A DNA stretch of 21,964 nt from Euryarchaeota archaeon UBA13 (lineage in GTDB: Archaea; Thermoplasmatota; Poseidoniia; Poseidoniales; Poseidoniaceae): NCBI GenBank assembly GCA_002495945.1, contig DAHU01000107.1, positions 3,682 to 25,645 on the forward strand, written 5' to 3'. The position numbers and the translations under genes are program-made. Shown piece by piece: positions 1 through 7,903 of this stretch. Numbering within the stretch: position 1 is the stretch's first letter; the number at the start of each line of letters is the position of its first letter. The notes beneath the pieces are model-generated. The model was not told the origin of the DNA. It saw only the letters and a program-made list of their open reading frames with translations, and searched no databases.

Positions 1-135
1 GCTGACCTTATTGTCAAGGGTATGGAAGGCGCAATTTCAGCCAAAACTGTAACTTATGACTTCGAACGATTGATGGATGACGCCAAATTATTGAAGTGCA
101 GTGAATTTGGTGACGCAATCATTTCCCACATGTGA
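1..135 (+). CDS. icd: Isocitrate dehydrogenase (NADP), C-terminal end (partial)
   Basis: The window opens inside this gene; only the last 44 codons and a TGA stop are present. The translation contains [20 protein letters not shown] and ends [15 protein letters not shown]. From memory this is nearly identical to the C-terminus of the bacterial-type homodimeric NADP isocitrate dehydrogenase (E. coli Icd group), which oxidatively decarboxylates isocitrate to 2-oxoglutarate in the TCA cycle in the cytoplasm. The stop TGA (133-135) overlaps a GTG (132-134) in the next frame, so the following methyltransferase is probably cotranscribed and translationally coupled. Catalytic residues lie upstream of the window and cannot be checked. 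The bacterial type of the tail in a likely archaeon suggests old gene transfer, which is inference. Confidence 0.9.
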   Translation, partial: ADLIVKGMEGAISAKTVTYDFERLMDDAKLLKCSEFGDAIISHM

Positions 136-809
136 GAAAGATGGACAAAATTTCAGAACTTGAGCGGGAACTGCTCATTTCCAATGCCAAATCAGTTGTT
201 GATGGCGAACCCATTGGCTGGTTTGATGAATTATACCAAATGGCCGAGCGAAATTCTGCTATGATTCCTTGGGCAAGAATGGCACCCAATCAAATCATGA
301 TGGATTGGGTCAAAAAGAACTCTCAACCAGGTAATGCTTTGATAATTGGTTGTGGATTGGGCGATGATGCCATTGGCTTAGAGCAACTTGGTTTCACAGT
401 AACTGCATTTGACATCTCTCAACACTGCATTGATTGGTGTATGGAGCGTTTTCCCAACTCAAACGTCAAATGGATGGTCGGCGATATCTTGAATCCTGAA
501 CAAGAATGGCTGGGACAGTTTGATGTTGTCATTGAAATCCATATTCTCCAAGCCATCCCGGATGGAGGAATAAGGGAAACTGCTGCTGAACAGATGCCAA
601 GTCTGTTAAGTGACAATGGCCAAATGCTGTGCATTGGTCGATTAGACAATGGTTGTCAAGCAATCCTGCCACCACCTTGGCCCCTGAGAGAAGATTGGCT
701 AAAAGAATCGTTCAATTCGTTAGATCTAATCGAATTTACTGCATTCACTAATCCAGATTCTCCGGACGTGTCGAGGTATTATGCTGCCTGGCGGAAAAAT
801 TCAGTTTAG
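132..809 (+). CDS. Class I SAM-dependent methyltransferase (TPMT-like)
   Basis: 225 residues. A Rossmann methyltransferase core is visible: motif [13 protein letters not shown] (about 69-80), the motif II acidic residue in TAFDIS (91-96), GDIL (117-120) and motif [13 protein letters not shown] (130-140). The N-terminal [14 protein letters not shown] followed directly by motif I resembles the thiopurine-methyltransferase-like branch, whose members act on small molecules; the substrate here is not predictable. The GTG start at 132 overlaps the icd stop. The alternative ATG at 141 gives [10 protein letters not shown] and has GTGAG just upstream, so it may be the true start. The 3' end overlaps the convergent PIN-protein gene by 9 bases. 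Confident in the fold, not in the substrate. Confidence 0.85.
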   Translation: MRKMDKISELERELLISNAKSVVDGEPIGWFDELYQMAERNSAMIPWARMAPNQIMMDWVKKNSQPGNALIIGCGLGDDAIGLEQLGFTVTAFDISQHCIDWCMERFPNSNVKWMVGDILNPEQEWLGQFDVVIEIHILQAIPDGGIRETAAEQMPSLLSDNGQMLCIGRLDNGCQAILPPPWPLREDWLKESFNSLDLIEFTAFTNPDSPDVSRYYAAWRKNSV

Positions 810-3800
810 CCAAGTGTTGAGCATCTTGCTATTCTTGATAATTCCATAACCAAACCGTTCCTCAAAAGCCCGAGCAGTCAAGGTAAAATCACCGTCTCTC
901 GTAGCCACTAGGATACTGCCTAAACCTTCTAAGGACTGTGATGCGAGAACTTTGACAATCGCCATAATGTTCCTGTCGGCTGGTTCTGGATAGACCTTAT
1001 CGTTGCCTATTTTGGTCCGATTTTGTTTTGGTTCTCTCGCAACTTTCATTTCCGTAAGTTCATCATATATCTCGACATATTCCTTTAAGAAATCGGTAAT
1101 TTCACTCACATGTTCCTCATCTTTGGCTTCGCTTTCCAAATGAACATCAAATGGTTTCCATCGATTGAACTCTTGGATTATTTCTTCAACTAATGAAGCG
1201 ATTTTCTTGTCACTGAAAACAGAATCAAGTACCTCGGGCCGAACTAAAGAGGATTGGAATTTTGATTTTAATCGGCCGTGATTCTTGCTCAATTCAGTAA
1301 TCTCATGTTTGACAATTGAAGGTAACCAAAGATTAATCCGGCCAGCATCAGCACGGCTCAGCAAGACTTTATGGAAATTATCATGCTCGAAAGAATCCAA
1401 ACTTGTTTCACTAGCCAACTCTAAACTATGAGCGATTTTATCGACCAGTGCATCAACCAAAATATTGGTATCAACAATCACCAACGGCGGTAATGACAGA
1501 TTTTTCAAGTAACGCCGGGATGAGTTTGGTATCTCCTTTTTGTGCGTCGCAAAGAGACTTCTTTCTGCATCATACAATCTCTTCATTTCGGTTGTGGTGA
1601 ACTTTCCAGAATTCTGTGCTCTTTCAAGATACATTAAACCTTCAATCGGATTCTTATCTGCTGAATCTCTTGCGATATCATAAAGCGCCATAATTGAGGG
1701 AGGATTCTGTAACATTTCATTGCGGAAACGTCCGTCGAACCCTTGCCTACTGCGACGTTTATTGCGTTGTATTGAATTTAATGCTGCAGTAACTCGGCCA
1801 CTAAATGGTTCTGCAGGGAGCACTCTAGAATGCTCAAACGGATAATTTCGTAGATTGTCTAATTCATCCTCTGCAAAGAAATTTACGGGTTTTTCAATGA
1901 TTTCGCCTTCCATGTTCTCTTCAGTAACATATTTTGTTCGTCTAACGAAATCCTTCAGTAATTGAGTTGCTTCATTGGTTTTCTGACTATTGGCGGTGAA
2001 TGAAACCCTTAGGTAGAGTTGGAAACGTTTGGTTATTGCAGTCCTCAAAGCGGGTTGCGCATCGAGTAAATCTACCGCTTCGCTCCATTGTTCTGCATGA
2101 GCCAAGTGGATTATCGATTTACGATAAAGTACCATAGAATGTTCAAAGTCGAATGCCCCACTCTCAGCAACTCTTCGATATTCTCGCGCAGCGTTTAACT
2201 CATCGTCATTTTGAGCAAATAATGCTGCCCTTGCCAACGTATGCCATTGTGATAATGGATTGTTCTTTTGGTACCAATCAACTAGACCTTCCAAGCCGAT
2301 ATCGTGATCAAAAACCAGCTGTCTAATCGAACGGATTAGGCGTGTTGGTATATCTGCCCCAGCGACTAAATTATTCAAAGTGGCAAATATTTCCTCATCG
2401 GCCTCACCATGTTGCAGGGATATTGTTGCCTGGTTTAATTTCAAAGTTGTAATCAATACCGACAATAAATTCTCCTCCAAAACTGAAAGTTCTGCTTGCT
2501 CAAGACTATTCTGCAAGTGTTCAATATGAGTTCTAGAGGCTATTCCCGTTCCCCCCTGTTTGAGGGCATTTCTAGCTTGTTTTAGGGCTTGATAGGCTTT
2601 CTTTGGCAAAACTGTAAACGGGTCATCATCGACCTTGTTGCCCTCCATTAGCATTATCAGGCTTTGAGCCATTGGCGTTAGATATACCGGAGGTTCAGTG
2701 CTATGAATAGAAGTTAGGGCTAATTTTCTAATCTCGACGAACCTTTCCCACAGGTCTTGTTCGCTATTTGTCGCAAGCACGTGGTATGATAGCAATGCCT
2801 CATAGGGATGCGATAGCGGCGCTAAGTCATTACCACAAAGGATTTTACTAAGTCTTCTAAGTTCCAGTTTTTGTGTAAAGACCTCTACAGCTGATACAGA
2901 CGATTCTTCCCAGCCTTCTCCCGATATGTCTTGCAATCTCTTGTAGCATTCATTTTTCAAATTTAGAGATGTTTGTTTATTGTTAGCGATGTATTGTAAT
3001 GCGCCCTCGTCAAGTGATTGTAACTGATTCACCAACCATTCCTCGACCTCAGAAGAGGATAGAGTACAGACTAAATCGTATAGTTTTTCGATTTCAATAG
3101 AATGGTCAAGGGTATTTGAAATCAGTAAGTCTGTAGCATCTTTAGCAGCGCCGGAATTCGTTAGAGATGCAAGGTAAATCCACCTCAAATTTTGTACTTG
3201 AGTTTGCGAATTTGGAATTGCCTCAAGAATTTCAATGCCTTGGGCGATATCTTCCGGGGGTAACTTACCAACCGAATCTGGGAAATTCATCCACGCATAT
3301 CTCATGCGAGCTCGGGCTAAACCGTTGTCGTTGCTTGCGGTACTTGATTGCCAATCTTTTACTTCGCCGTTCATCAGCCGAACTAAATCGGTAAATTCTT
3401 CTGCTAATCCTTTATCCACTTTCGCTAATTCTTTTATTGGTCCTTCTGAATCGTTGTCACTGGCTATTGCTAAAATTACCGAAACAACCGCAGCATTACC
3501 CGTCAAATTCAACAATACATCTCCCACTTCAATCGCTCGCTTCGCCGATATCTGTGACTGTACTTTTTGCATCGCAATTTGTTGGTTAGCATCGACACAA
3601 AGTGGTGATAATTCATCCATCGCATTGGCTAATTCTTGATAATTAAACACGTCAATTCGGCCGGCGGAGATATCAACTTTTTTGCTTGACTTGGACTTTT
3701 TCTTGGCGACGGGAAAAGCAACAAACTGTGCCAGTAAAGCAGTTTTTTGACCGAGGGTATGCCATGTTGAGTCGACACCATTAGTTAGACAATCTTCTCT

Positions 3801-4193
3801 GATTTGGTTTTCTAAAGCGGTTAATTCGTCATTCCATTCACCGCGCTTGAGTTGTTTGTTAATCAGCAAAACTGCTAATCTAAAGGCAGCCGATTCAGAT
3901 TCATCATTAGAAATCGATTCATTATCGGGCAACCAATCTATTGCAGACTTCGGTGAGTTCCCTCTACCTCTACGGCGCATCATGCGATTATTACGCGGGC
4001 TGGTTGACTCTTCATCGTCTCCCGGTATCTCGGTTTCATCGAGAGCCAGCGTTAGTATGCTGCGCCATTTCTTCTCCATTATCTGCCAATCAGCAGATTT
4101 TGCAACCTTGGCCTTACGCTGCTGCTTAGGAATGTTAGCCTTGAATGCAATGTCTAAACACTTCGCAACATGTTCTTCTTGCAGAATAGCCAC
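801..4193 (-). CDS. Very large protein with helical-repeat body and C-terminal PIN nuclease domain
   Basis: 1130 codons. The last ~225 residues form a PIN-type ribonuclease domain with all four expected acidic positions: D908 in VIVDTNILVD, E964 in KHEITEL, D1073 in PADRNIM and D1100/D1102 in ATRDGDF. A single-strand RNA endonuclease is therefore plausible. The ~900 residues before it are rich in Leu, Ala and Glu and look alpha-helical and TPR/HEAT-like, but I recognise no named family. Two basic, probably disordered stretches lie near the N-terminus (RNNRMMRRRGRG about 67-78; KKKSKSSKK about 164-172) and could bind nucleic acid. It is monocistronic, with no small antitoxin-like gene beside it, so it is not a standard VapBC toxin. 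The longest open start is GTG 4193, but a strong Shine-Dalgarno overlaps that codon. CTG at 4182-4184 is the better placed start (see the RBS feature); the first in-frame ATG is only codon 39. Confidence 0.85.
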   Translation of the reverse strand: MAILQEEHVAKCLDIAFKANIPKQQRKAKVAKSADWQIMEKKWRSILTLALDETEIPGDDEESTSPRNNRMMRRRGRGNSPKSAIDWLPDNESISNDESESAAFRLAVLLINKQLKRGEWNDELTALENQIREDCLTNGVDSTWHTLGQKTALLAQFVAFPVAKKKSKSSKKVDISAGRIDVFNYQELANAMDELSPLCVDANQQIAMQKVQSQISAKRAIEVGDVLLNLTGNAAVVSVILAIASDNDSEGPIKELAKVDKGLAEEFTDLVRLMNGEVKDWQSSTASNDNGLARARMRYAWMNFPDSVGKLPPEDIAQGIEILEAIPNSQTQVQNLRWIYLASLTNSGAAKDATDLLISNTLDHSIEIEKLYDLVCTLSSSEVEEWLVNQLQSLDEGALQYIANNKQTSLNLKNECYKRLQDISGEGWEESSVSAVEVFTQKLELRRLSKILCGNDLAPLSHPYEALLSYHVLATNSEQDLWERFVEIRKLALTSIHSTEPPVYLTPMAQSLIMLMEGNKVDDDPFTVLPKKAYQALKQARNALKQGGTGIASRTHIEHLQNSLEQAELSVLEENLLSVLITTLKLNQATISLQHGEADEEIFATLNNLVAGADIPTRLIRSIRQLVFDHDIGLEGLVDWYQKNNPLSQWHTLARAALFAQNDDELNAAREYRRVAESGAFDFEHSMVLYRKSIIHLAHAEQWSEAVDLLDAQPALRTAITKRFQLYLRVSFTANSQKTNEATQLLKDFVRRTKYVTEENMEGEIIEKPVNFFAEDELDNLRNYPFEHSRVLPAEPFSGRVTAALNSIQRNKRRSRQGFDGRFRNEMLQNPPSIMALYDIARDSADKNPIEGLMYLERAQNSGKFTTTEMKRLYDAERSLFATHKKEIPNSSRRYLKNLSLPPLVIVDTNILVDALVDKIAHSLELASETSLDSFEHDNFHKVLLSRADAGRINLWLPSIVKHEITELSKNHGRLKSKFQSSLVRPEVLDSVFSDKKIASLVEEIIQEFNRWKPFDVHLESEAKDEEHVSEITDFLKEYVEIYDELTEMKVAREPKQNRTKIGNDKVYPEPADRNIMAIVKVLASQSLEGLGSILVATRDGDFTLTARAFEERFGYGIIKNSKMLNTWLN

Positions 4194-4198
4194 CTCCT
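4191..4198 (-). promoter_or_regulatory. Strong Shine-Dalgarno (AGGAGGTG) of the PIN-protein gene
   Basis: Read on the minus strand, AGGAGGTG matches the archaeal anti-SD consensus over eight bases. It includes the GTG that opens the longest reading frame, so that GTG cannot be the codon this site serves. In-frame codons downstream are GCT, ATT (3 bases after the site) and CTG (6 bases after, 4182-4184). The same GGTG + 6 spacing occurs before the TTG start of the methyltransferase at 11191. A stop (TAG) lies just two codons upstream of the GTG, so no earlier start exists. This points to a CTG, or less likely ATT, start. Confidence 0.6.
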
Positions 4199-4261
4199 AC
4201 ATATTAGCCGCTTAGTAGGTTGCACTTCAACTAACCGGCATCAAAATGAGTTAAACCATCT

Positions 4262-4279
4262 GTAAAATGTCAATTTTAC
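4262..4279. promoter_or_regulatory. Perfect inverted repeat in divergent promoter region
   Basis: GTAAAAT, a 4-base spacer GTCA, then ATTTTAC: 7-base arms, fully complementary. It lies in the ~120-base gap between the divergently transcribed PIN-protein gene and the four-helix membrane protein gene, about 37 bases before the latter's start. A dimeric regulator's operator for one or both genes is a reasonable guess. A hairpin in RNA is also possible, but the A/T-rich arms make it weak. No clear TATA box could be assigned in the rest of this gap. Confidence 0.45.
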
Positions 4280-4315
4280 CACTAGTGTTCATGAATAAAG
4301 AACGCTTGGAGTATA

Positions 4316-4795
4316 TTGACTGAGCCCATGGATTATATTCGAGTCATCGCCTTGTTAGCCCACCCCATTTTGGCTAGCGCATTGATATTTTGGATGTGGC
4401 AACAATACTCTTGGCGTAAGAAGAATAAAACCCTCAAAGGTGACCAAAGAAAGTTGGCCCTAGAGAAGCATGAAAAATCTGGTGAAATGATTCTGTGGGC
4501 TGGATTTGTGGTTGTCGGGATTGCCTTTGTTGGTAGAATGATTGCTGGTTTTCGCAGTGAAGGCGACATTTTTGCAGAAATTTGGCCAACAAATCTACAC
4601 GGGTTTATCGGCCCGTTGGGGCTGATACTGCTACTCATAATGGTCAACTTGGGTAAAAAGACCAAGGCAAAGCGTGTGGCTGGTGAAAGTTATTCCGTTG
4701 AAAAAACCAAACATGGCAGAGCTGCAGATTTCATAATGGCACTAATTTTTATCCACGCTTTCTTGGGATTTTTGTACATATTTTCAGTGCTTTAA
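4316..4795 (+). CDS. Four-helix integral membrane protein with conserved-looking histidines (DUF4079/cytochrome b561-like?)
   Basis: 159 residues with four hydrophobic helices at about 10-32, 57-79, 94-113 and 136-159. Histidines sit in or at the edge of each helix: H16 (AHP), H52 (KHEKSG), H95 (LHGFIGPLG), H133 (KHGRAAD) and H147 (FIHAFLG). This pattern recalls DUF4079-like and b561-like four-helix proteins that hold heme, but I cannot confirm the family. The start taken is TTG 4316, which has GGAG four bases upstream; ATG 4328 is the alternative (MDYIRVIALL). Loops carry many Lys/Arg between helices 1-2 and 3-4, suggesting they face the cytoplasm. It is divergent from the PIN gene and overlaps the convergent DHH gene by 4 bases at the stop codons. 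Confidence 0.75.
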   Translation: MTEPMDYIRVIALLAHPILASALIFWMWQQYSWRKKNKTLKGDQRKLALEKHEKSGEMILWAGFVVVGIAFVGRMIAGFRSEGDIFAEIWPTNLHGFIGPLGLILLLIMVNLGKKTKAKRVAGESYSVEKTKHGRAADFIMALIFIHAFLGFLYIFSVL

Positions 4796-5769
4796 TCGAC
4801 TGCAAGTGTAATTTCTCGCTGTCGCCACATGCTTATCCATTCGGCCAAATTATGCTCTAAACCGGGTTCCTGAATTCTACATCCACAAGCATTCATATGT
4901 CCCCCACCGTTTCGGTCAAACTTAGTTGCTAAGCGAGATAAATCGTATCTATCTTGACCGCTTTCGATAAACGAATTAGCATAAAAACTTGCGCTCAGTG
5001 GCGGTCTATTTGCATCTTGAATAGAACCATCTGAGAATCCATGAATTATACAACATGCATCTGCCGCAGCACCAACAGTTGCGGTGACTAGATAACCGTT
5101 AGAGAAAAACCCGGTATTCTCGAGATGACATATTGCTAAACGATCTACGATTTCCGTATTTTCCTTGACGATTTTTTCCAAAATAGTTCGATTAGTTTTC
5201 TCGATATCCAGTTTAGTAATCACTTCAGGTAGTTGTAAAATTTCTTGCATTGTCGAGCCGCCTGCCATTAATTCAACAATCCTCTTCATGTATTCACTCT
5301 CTACCTTAGTTAATGTTCTACTGAATCGCATATACTCATCATCAGCACGAAATTGTTCAATAGTGATACCTCCGGAGTCCAAGGCGTCAACCAAGGGCAT
5401 TATGTCAACAAAGTTGGATAAATCACAATACGGTTTGATTATCTCATAGGCTAATCTAGCTGCTGACGGAGTTGGTTGCCAATCAGTAGTGCCGCCTTTA
5501 GCAAGGAATACTGATAACTCATCTGATGATGGTTTGTTGGTTTGATGGTGATCTAAATACCATCCACAATTTGGATGAAATGGCAAATCAATAATTACGG
5601 TTTGGGAGTCTATAATGTCATCCAAACTTCCGCTCCTAATCAAAGCAGCATGTGAGAAAATAATTTCTGCTCTTGGATTATATTTCTTGAGGATTGCCGC
5701 TCCACAGAGGCCATCAAAATCTGAATCGGCGACAATCAGAGAAAACTCAGGTATGCCTGTAGAACCCAT
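4792..5769 (-). CDS. DHH-family phosphoesterase
   Basis: 325 residues, cytoplasmic. The DHH domain motifs are present in order: IVADSDFDG (12-20, metal-binding aspartates), IIDLPFHP (59-66, D61) and YLDHHQTN (71-78, the DHH triad at 73-75). The C-terminal DHHA1-type substrate-binding glycine motif is GGGHMNACG (288-296). These enzymes use two Mn(II) ions to hydrolyse phosphodiesters: short RNA (nanoRNase), cyclic dinucleotides or single-stranded DNA (RecJ). The length and DHH + DHHA1 architecture fit a nanoRNase/oligonucleotide or cyclic-dinucleotide phosphodiesterase better than RecJ, but sequence alone does not decide. ATG start, with AGGATTG about 6 bases upstream. Divergent from the Nudix gene across 84 bases. 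Confidence 0.88.
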   Translation of the reverse strand: MGSTGIPEFSLIVADSDFDGLCGAAILKKYNPRAEIIFSHAALIRSGSLDDIIDSQTVIIDLPFHPNCGWYLDHHQTNKPSSDELSVFLAKGGTTDWQPTPSAARLAYEIIKPYCDLSNFVDIMPLVDALDSGGITIEQFRADDEYMRFSRTLTKVESEYMKRIVELMAGGSTMQEILQLPEVITKLDIEKTNRTILEKIVKENTEIVDRLAICHLENTGFFSNGYLVTATVGAAADACCIIHGFSDGSIQDANRPPLSASFYANSFIESGQDRYDLSRLATKFDRNGGGHMNACGCRIQEPGLEHNLAEWISMWRQREITLAVD

Positions 5770-5794
5770 TATTCAATCCTGATAAACCATGATG

Positions 5795-5801
5795 TATAAA
5801 T
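5795..5801 (+). promoter_or_regulatory. Putative TATA box for the Nudix gene
   Basis: TATAAAT in the 84-base gap between the divergent DHH and Nudix genes. An archaeal start about 25 bases downstream would give a leader of roughly 30 bases before ATG 5854. The reverse complement (ATTTATA) could equally serve the DHH gene, so its direction is uncertain. Confidence 0.4.
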
Positions 5802-5853
5802 TTCTTACCAATTGAACAAAAAATATCATGACTAATGCCGCCTTCCGCAGTTC

Positions 5854-6264
5854 ATGGAAACATCCTGTGGAGTGGTTTTAGTGAATTACGGCACTATCCT
5901 ACTATTACAATATCCACAAGGCCACTGGGACTTACCAAAAGGCCACGTCGAGGATGGAGATGCAACTAAGCAGGAAACCGCGAGGCGGGAATTAGGGGAG
6001 GAAACGGGCATAACTGAAATTGAATTTGTCAATGGTTTTGAGGAAAAAACCAATTACAGCTTTAAGCACAAAGGCAAAAGAACCCAAAAACAAGTGTACT
6101 GGTACTTTGCAACCACAGAAAAAATAACGGTTAAACTGTCAAAAGAACATCGAGATTATATGTGGCTTGACTGGGAATTAGCACTCGATATGGCAACCCA
6201 TGAAGAAACAAAACAGGTGATTTCTCAAGCGAAATTATTTGCCGAACAGCACAGTTTATCCTAA
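5854..6264 (+). CDS. Nudix hydrolase (Ap4A hydrolase-like)
   Basis: 136 residues, essentially one Nudix domain. The Nudix box runs from GHVEDGD to RELGEETGI (about 30-53), preceded by WDLPKGH as in diadenosine tetraphosphate hydrolases and related house-cleaning enzymes. Members cleave a nucleoside diphosphate linked to another moiety, using Mg2+ bound by the REXXEE glutamates. The box appears one residue longer than the canonical GX5EX7REUXEEXGU spacing: eight residues lie between the acidic D and the catalytic RE. ATG 5854 is the only usable start; a stop lies seven codons upstream and no strong SD is visible. The 3' end overlaps the adenosyltransferase gene by 9 bases. Substrate is inference. 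Confidence 0.9.
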   Translation: METSCGVVLVNYGTILLLQYPQGHWDLPKGHVEDGDATKQETARRELGEETGITEIEFVNGFEEKTNYSFKHKGKRTQKQVYWYFATTEKITVKLSKEHRDYMWLDWELALDMATHEETKQVISQAKLFAEQHSLS

Positions 6265-6954
6265 GTTATCAAAATCCTGTTCGTTAACGTGGAATTTCTT
6301 AATCATTCCAGCAACATTTGTCGATTCCTGTCTTTTTGCTAACGGCGTCCAAAGCGTCTCTTGTTCACCAAGATTCTTTGTCACCCATCGAGCAAACACA
6401 AAAAACCAATCTGACAAACGATTGATGTAGATTCTAGCTTGAGGCCTTACCGAATCTTCACCTGCTTCATCGGCAATGGTGACCAGACATCTTTCTAATC
6501 GTCGCGTCACGGTTCTAGCATGATGAATTATTGGCTCTGGGCCGATTCCTGCAGGTAAAATAAAACTGGTTAGTGGATCTAATTGTTCCAACCAAGCATC
6601 CATTTCTGCTGTTAGTAAATCACATTGTTGTTCAGTTATCAATTCCATATATTCAGGTAAGTCACTTGGCTTGCAAGCCAATTCTGCACCCAAGTCAAAT
6701 AATTCGTTTTGTATTCTATCTAACGCAGCCTCTGCTATCTTTTGGATACGAGTAATACTCGCACTGCTTCCACCATCTGCATGATTAGGAAGAACGGCAC
6801 ATTCTCTGCGAATTATACCAACGATGGAATTTAGTTCATCACAAGTTCCCACGGCATCAAATCTTGAGTGGGATTTTCTATGCCTAGACCCGTCAACGAA
6901 GGCTGACGTACCATCATCACCTGTTCCTGTATATACGCGATTTATCCTAACCAT
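6256..6954 (-). CDS. Cob(I)alamin/cob(I)yrinate adenosyltransferase, PduO type
   Basis: 232 residues. PduO/MMAB-type ATP:cob(I)alamin adenosyltransferase signatures are clear: the ATP-binding N-terminus VYTGTGDDGTSAF (7-19), RFDAVGTCDELNSIVG (31-46), RTVTRRLERCLV (147-158) and IYINRLSDWFFVFAR (175-189). It transfers the adenosyl group of ATP to corrin cobalt, making coenzyme B12 for enzymes such as methylmalonyl-CoA mutase or class II ribonucleotide reductase. The protein is somewhat longer than many homologues (about 190), with extra residues around 51-66 and a ~25-residue tail. ATG start with GGAG five bases upstream. It follows the DUF2203 gene by 26 bases, so probably the same transcript. 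No other cobalamin gene lies nearby. Confidence 0.93.
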   Translation of the reverse strand: MVRINRVYTGTGDDGTSAFVDGSRHRKSHSRFDAVGTCDELNSIVGIIRRECAVLPNHADGGSSASITRIQKIAEAALDRIQNELFDLGAELACKPSDLPEYMELITEQQCDLLTAEMDAWLEQLDPLTSFILPAGIGPEPIIHHARTVTRRLERCLVTIADEAGEDSVRPQARIYINRLSDWFFVFARWVTKNLGEQETLWTPLAKRQESTNVAGMIKKFHVNEQDFDNLG

Positions 6955-6980
6955 CCGAACTCCGCCTGGTATGGCCTAAA

Positions 6981-7466
6981 TCATGCTTCTATGAGTGGTT
7001 TGCGGGAAAGGAAACTTGATTTTATGTCATGATACCATTCAATATCCTCTTCACCTTGAGCCCATGAATACAATACTAATTGCTCATCAACAACGCCATA
7101 CCATTCCAGCCTACCTGGTTCCAAGCACGCCATTTTTGCTCCGGTTTGGTCCATCTTGTCAACTACTTGATGCCATGAGTGGATCATACTCGCAAGATAA
7201 TCAGCCAATTCAGTGACGTGGTCATGAGAGGATTCATAACTTTCCAAAATTATATCAAGTTCTTCAGTCAAATCTGCTGCGTTATCACTGATGGATTGGA
7301 GTTCAATCAACAACTTCCTTGCAACAGGTAGGCTTTCACGCGCCTCTTCTATTGTAACAACTCTAGCACCTGATGGAATTTCGTCAATAACCCGCTCAAA
7401 ATTTAACAAATCAGTGATTTCCATAGGTCGGCCAGAATAAATTGGTACTTCGGACATGTCAGACAC
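6981..7466 (-). CDS. DUF2203 family protein
   Basis: 161 residues, soluble. The pattern matches DUF2203: an N-terminal VVTIEEARESLPVARKLL (about 36-53), a helical middle, then GAKMACLEPGRLEWYG and the C-terminal LYSWAQGEEDIEWYHD with a final SFLSRKPL. The family is found in bacteria and archaea and has no established function. The conserved GE-x-I-x-(W/Y)-(W/Y)-H-D block suggests a functional site. GTG 7466 gives the longest frame; ATG 7457 (MSEVPIYSG) is an equally good start, and neither has a strong SD. It lies between the 2-TM protein gene (48 bases) and the adenosyltransferase gene (26 bases) on the same strand, so it is likely cotranscribed. Confidence 0.82.
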   Translation of the reverse strand: MSDMSEVPIYSGRPMEITDLLNFERVIDEIPSGARVVTIEEARESLPVARKLLIELQSISDNAADLTEELDIILESYESSHDHVTELADYLASMIHSWHQVVDKMDQTGAKMACLEPGRLEWYGVVDEQLVLYSWAQGEEDIEWYHDIKSSFLSRKPLIEA

Positions 7467-7514
7467 GAGTGTCTTTTCACGAGAAGGGTCTTGAATTCAT
7501 CGTTTGTTCTAGTG

Positions 7515-7817
7515 CTAAAACGGCGATTTTGCTGGTATCGGGAAATTGCCAATTTCGCCTTGATTCTTACTTTTTGTTATGTGCTTGAAACCTCTGAATG
7601 ATAGGAAGCCAAGGAACCAAAGCCAAAGTAGTGATTCTAAGATAAGAATTGCATAGTAAAATGGGCCGAGTGATGAAAGCATAGCAATCCCGTCATACGG
7701 TGTTCCGTGAGTAAAAATAAAAGCAAATTGAGAGATTAAATTGGCCACAAACCAAACCGCAAGGATTGAAATCATCACAGTAGACGTTAATTTACTCCTT
7801 TTCTTCACGGTACTCAT
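7515..7817 (-). CDS. Small two-helix membrane protein, unknown
   Basis: 100 residues. A basic N-terminus (KKRSK) is followed by a hydrophobic helix at about 14-35 and a second at about 51-74. A positively charged C-terminal tail (FRGFKHITKSKN) suggests both ends lie in the cytoplasm. No family recognised. ATG start; AAGGTAG lies about 10 bases upstream, so ribosome binding is weak. It sits 86 bases downstream of the 5-TM gene and 48 bases upstream of the DUF2203 gene on the same strand. A real gene is supported by its membrane-protein composition and by the tiling of this strand. Confidence 0.65.
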   Translation of the reverse strand: MSTVKKRSKLTSTVMISILAVWFVANLISQFAFIFTHGTPYDGIAMLSSLGPFYYAILILESLLWLWFLGFLSFRGFKHITKSKNQGEIGNFPIPAKSPF

Positions 7818-7903
7818 GTAGTAATATCTACCTTAAACTACATAAAAGGTTGTGTTTATTGCTCTTTTTCGGCGTAAATTGCACCAATAAGTATTGAATA
7901 AGG

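Noticed and set aside
801..1500. VapBC toxin-antitoxin system based on the PIN domain
   Set aside because: The PIN domain is fused to a ~900-residue body and no small antitoxin-like gene lies beside it.
3235..4215. Plus-strand ORFs of 122-134 codons opposite the PIN-protein gene
   Set aside because: They are antisense shadows of a long coding frame, Ser/Leu-rich, with no recognisable domain or ribosome-binding site.
4291..4323. 10-codon upstream ORF (ATG 4291 to TGA 4323) overlapping the TTG start of the membrane-protein gene
   Set aside because: Too short to tell from chance; its ATG has no ribosome-binding site, and the GGAG inside it is explained by the TTG start at 4316.
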